From: Streptomyces sp. NRRL S-87
GTDB taxonomy: Bacteria; Actinomycetota; Actinomycetes; Streptomycetales; Streptomycetaceae
Direction: 5' to 3'
Assembly: GCF_000719335.1 (NCBI RefSeq)
Contig: NZ_JOGB01000108.1
Coordinates: 1 to 7,412 of the forward strand
DNA: 7,412 nt
Below, one piece after another: positions 6,248 to 7,412 of the stretch (positions within the stretch are counted from its first letter, which is position 1; each line of letters starts with the position of its first letter). Position numbers and translations under genes: made by a program. The notes below the pieces were generated by a model that did no database searches, was not told the DNA's origin, and saw nothing but the letters and a program-made list of their open reading frames with translations.

Positions 6248-6865
6248 ATGACGACAGCCCTGCGCAAGGACGCGGCCCGCAACTGGGACCGGATCGTCGC
6301 CGTCGCCCGCGACCTGGTCGACCAGGGGGTCCCGCTGCAGCTCAACGACGTCGCGCGCCGCGCCGGCCTGGGAGTGGGCACCGTCTACCGGCACTTCGCC
6401 TCCCCCGAGGCGCTGCTGGAGACCGTCGCCACCCCCTGCCTGGAGGCCCTCGCCGCGCACGGTGAGCAGGCGCTGGCCGACACCGACCCGTGGCGCGCGT
6501 TCGAGGGCTTCCTGCTGCGTGTCGTCGAAGCACAGGTCACCGACGCCTCCCTCGCGCCGGTGACCGCCGCCGAAGCGGACTCACTTCCGAGGACCTCGGA
6601 ACTCAAGGAGTCGCTCCGGTCGGCCGGCGGTACGCTCTTGGACCGGGCCCGCGCGGCCGGAGCGGTCCGTCCCGACGTCGTCGCCGGCGATCTCGTTCCG
6701 CTCATGTGCGGCATCGCCCACGCCGTCGACGTCCGGGGCCGCACGTCCGCCGACCGGATCGACACCGCCCGCCGCTACCTGAGCACACTGCTCGGCGGCC
6801 TGCGTGCCACCGGCGAACGCGTGCCGTGCCCGACCGCCGGACGCGGCGACCTCCCCAGCCACTGA
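6248..6865 (+). CDS. TetR/AcrR-family transcriptional repressor
   Basis: DNA-binding homodimer of 205 residues, typical for the family. The N-terminal helix-turn-helix spans about residues 12-60: VPLQLNDVARRAGLGVGTVYRHFASPEALLE, in two parts VPLQLNDVARRAG (28-40) and LGVGTVYRHFASPEALLE (41-58), with the diagnostic GTVYRHF recognition helix. The remainder is the helical ligand-binding and dimerisation domain; its ligand cannot be read from sequence. ATG at 6248 is chosen because it places the HTH at the usual distance from the N-terminus. It follows the SDR gene in the same direction by 74 nt and shares the CGGATG-N3-CATCCG operator with it, so it most likely represses both the SDR gene and itself. 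The upstream open frame from 5945 is an SDR-gene shadow. It is not RheA as far as can be judged. Confidence 0.93.
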   Translation: MTTALRKDAARNWDRIVAVARDLVDQGVPLQLNDVARRAGLGVGTVYRHFASPEALLETVATPCLEALAAHGEQALADTDPWRAFEGFLLRVVEAQVTDASLAPVTAAEADSLPRTSELKESLRSAGGTLLDRARAAGAVRPDVVAGDLVPLMCGIAHAVDVRGRTSADRIDTARRYLSTLLGGLRATGERVPCPTAGRGDLPSH

Positions 6866-6884
6866 CGACCGGCTTATTGGGTCG
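6866..6884 (+). terminator. Weak hairpin directly after the TetR gene
   Basis: CGACC (6866-6870) and GGTCG (6880-6884) pair around a 9-nt loop immediately after the TGA. Only 5 bp and no T-run, so termination is a guess. Confidence 0.2.
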
Positions 6885-6973
6885 GCGAGGCGGGGTTTCC
6901 GGGGCGGGGACGGGGCCGCGGAGCGGCGGCAGCTGCGGATCGCCAGCTCTGTCGTCTCTTCGATACCAGCAAG

Positions 6974-6998
6974 ACTTGTCATCGTTTGGATGACATGT
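6974..6998. promoter_or_regulatory. RheA-type operator upstream of hsp18
   Basis: TGTCATC (6977-6983), a 5-nt spacer and GATGACA (6989-6995) form a perfect inverted repeat, extended to ACTTGTCATC/GATGACATGT with one mismatch. This equals the TGTCATC-N5-GATGACA site reported for RheA, the thermosensing repressor of hsp18 in Streptomyces albus. It fills the space between the -35 and -10 of the hsp18 promoter. rheA itself is not in this window. Confidence 0.88.
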
Positions 6999-7004
6999 TA
7001 CAAC
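6976..7004 (+). promoter_or_regulatory. hsp18 promoter
   Basis: TTGTCA (6976-6981) as -35, a 17-nt spacer and TACAAC (6999-7004) as -10. This predicts transcription from about 7011 and a leader of about 45 nt before the ATG at 7057. The RheA-type operator overlaps the -35 and fills the spacer. Confidence 0.65.
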
Positions 7005-7045
7005 GGTGGTACCTGAAGCGCACTGGCACCCATTGCAGAGACGTC

Positions 7046-7051
7046 AGGAGG
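7046..7051 (+). promoter_or_regulatory. Ribosome binding site of hsp18
   Basis: A full AGGAGG lies 5 nt before ATG at 7057 and decides this start over the in-frame GTG at 7006. Confidence 0.85.
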
Positions 7052-7056
7052 TTCCC

Positions 7057-7412
7057 ATGCTGATGCGCACCGATCCGTTCCGTGAGCTCGACCGTCTGAC
7101 CCAGCAGCTGATGGGTCCGGGTACGTGGTCGAAGCCGTCCCTGATGCCGATGGACGCCTACCGTGACGGCGAGGAGTACGTGATCGCCCTGGACGTCCCG
7201 GGCGTGAGCAAGGATGCGATCGAGATCGACGTCGAGCGGAACATGCTGACGGTCAAGGCCGAACGCCGGCCGGCCGCCCGCTCCGAGCAGGCCCAGATGG
7301 AGCTCTCCGAGCGGCCGAGCACATCACCGCCGACTACGAGGCGGGGGTACTGACCCTGCGCATCCCGATCGCCGAGCGCGCCAAGCCGCGCAAGATCGCC
7401 ATCGGCGACGGC
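7057..7412 (+). pseudogene. hsp18: Hsp18/Hsp20 small heat-shock protein gene, frameshifted by an internal deletion, runs off the right edge
   Basis: ATP-independent holdase chaperone of the alpha-crystallin family. The start MLMRTDPFREL is that of Streptomyces Hsp18, and the first part of the alpha-crystallin domain follows: [20 protein letters not shown] (30-49), then [20 protein letters not shown] (51-70). After SERP (84-87, about 7317) the frame goes to an unrelated tail and stops at TGA 7351-7353 after 98 residues. The missing continuation resumes in another frame from about 7314: [13 protein letters not shown] followed by [20 protein letters not shown], open to the window edge. Compared with Hsp18, about 15 residues (normally like GVFxRQLxLG) are absent, so roughly 49 nt were lost. 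CCGAGC repeated at 7307-7312 and 7315-7320 flanks the junction. As it stands the product lacks the conserved A-x-x-x-n-G-v-L strand and C-terminal tail and is probably inactive. Promoter, operator and ribosome binding site are intact, suggesting recent loss or an error in the sequence. Confidence 0.88.

Noticed and set aside
6929..6949. AGCTG/CAGCT inverted repeat between the TetR gene and hsp18
   Set aside because: Only 5-bp arms with no T-run and no link to a promoter; such repeats are expected by chance.

Overview
The window is about 70% GC, its third codon positions are strongly G/C, and it carries heat-shock operators of the kind described in Streptomyces. It therefore looks like a Streptomyces or closely related actinomycete. 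The operators are a HAIR-like HspR site upstream of dnaK and an exact match to the inverted repeat reported for the RheA repressor upstream of an Hsp18-type small heat-shock gene. No species call is possible from the sequence alone.

Layout. Left block, minus strand: the first 384 codons of dnaK (it runs off the left edge), its promoter and HAIR site, a short stretch that may be a decayed hemerythrin-like reading frame, an M20D-family amidohydrolase/dipeptidase, a 273-nt gap with no convincing gene, and a stand-alone ChrB N-terminal-domain protein. Middle, plus strand: a two-domain ChrA chromate transporter, divergent from the chrB-like gene across about 214 nt that contains two short palindromes. 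Right block, plus strand: an SDR oxidoreductase followed by a TetR-family regulator, then the start of an hsp18/hsp20 gene at the right edge.

How the genes fit together. Two independent heat-shock circuits (HspR/HAIR on dnaK, RheA-type operator on hsp18) flank an accessory block. That block holds a chromate-resistance pair (ChrB-N and ChrA) and a redox pair (SDR and TetR). The SDR and TetR genes share an operator, CGGATG-N3-CATCCG: two copies lie before the SDR gene and one before the TetR gene. This is the expected pattern if the TetR protein represses both the oxidoreductase and itself.

Most notable points: (1) the small heat-shock gene has an ideal promoter, operator and ribosome binding site, but an internal deletion of roughly 49 nt (inferred by comparison with the family) shifts its frame before the conserved end of the alpha-crystallin domain; (2) the three-site CGGATG-N3-CATCCG operator set is a specific, testable regulatory unit; (3) the chrB-like start codon overlaps the stop of a short upstream reading frame (GTGA), which suggests translational coupling. 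I found no RNA genes, CRISPR arrays, insertion sequences or attachment sites.
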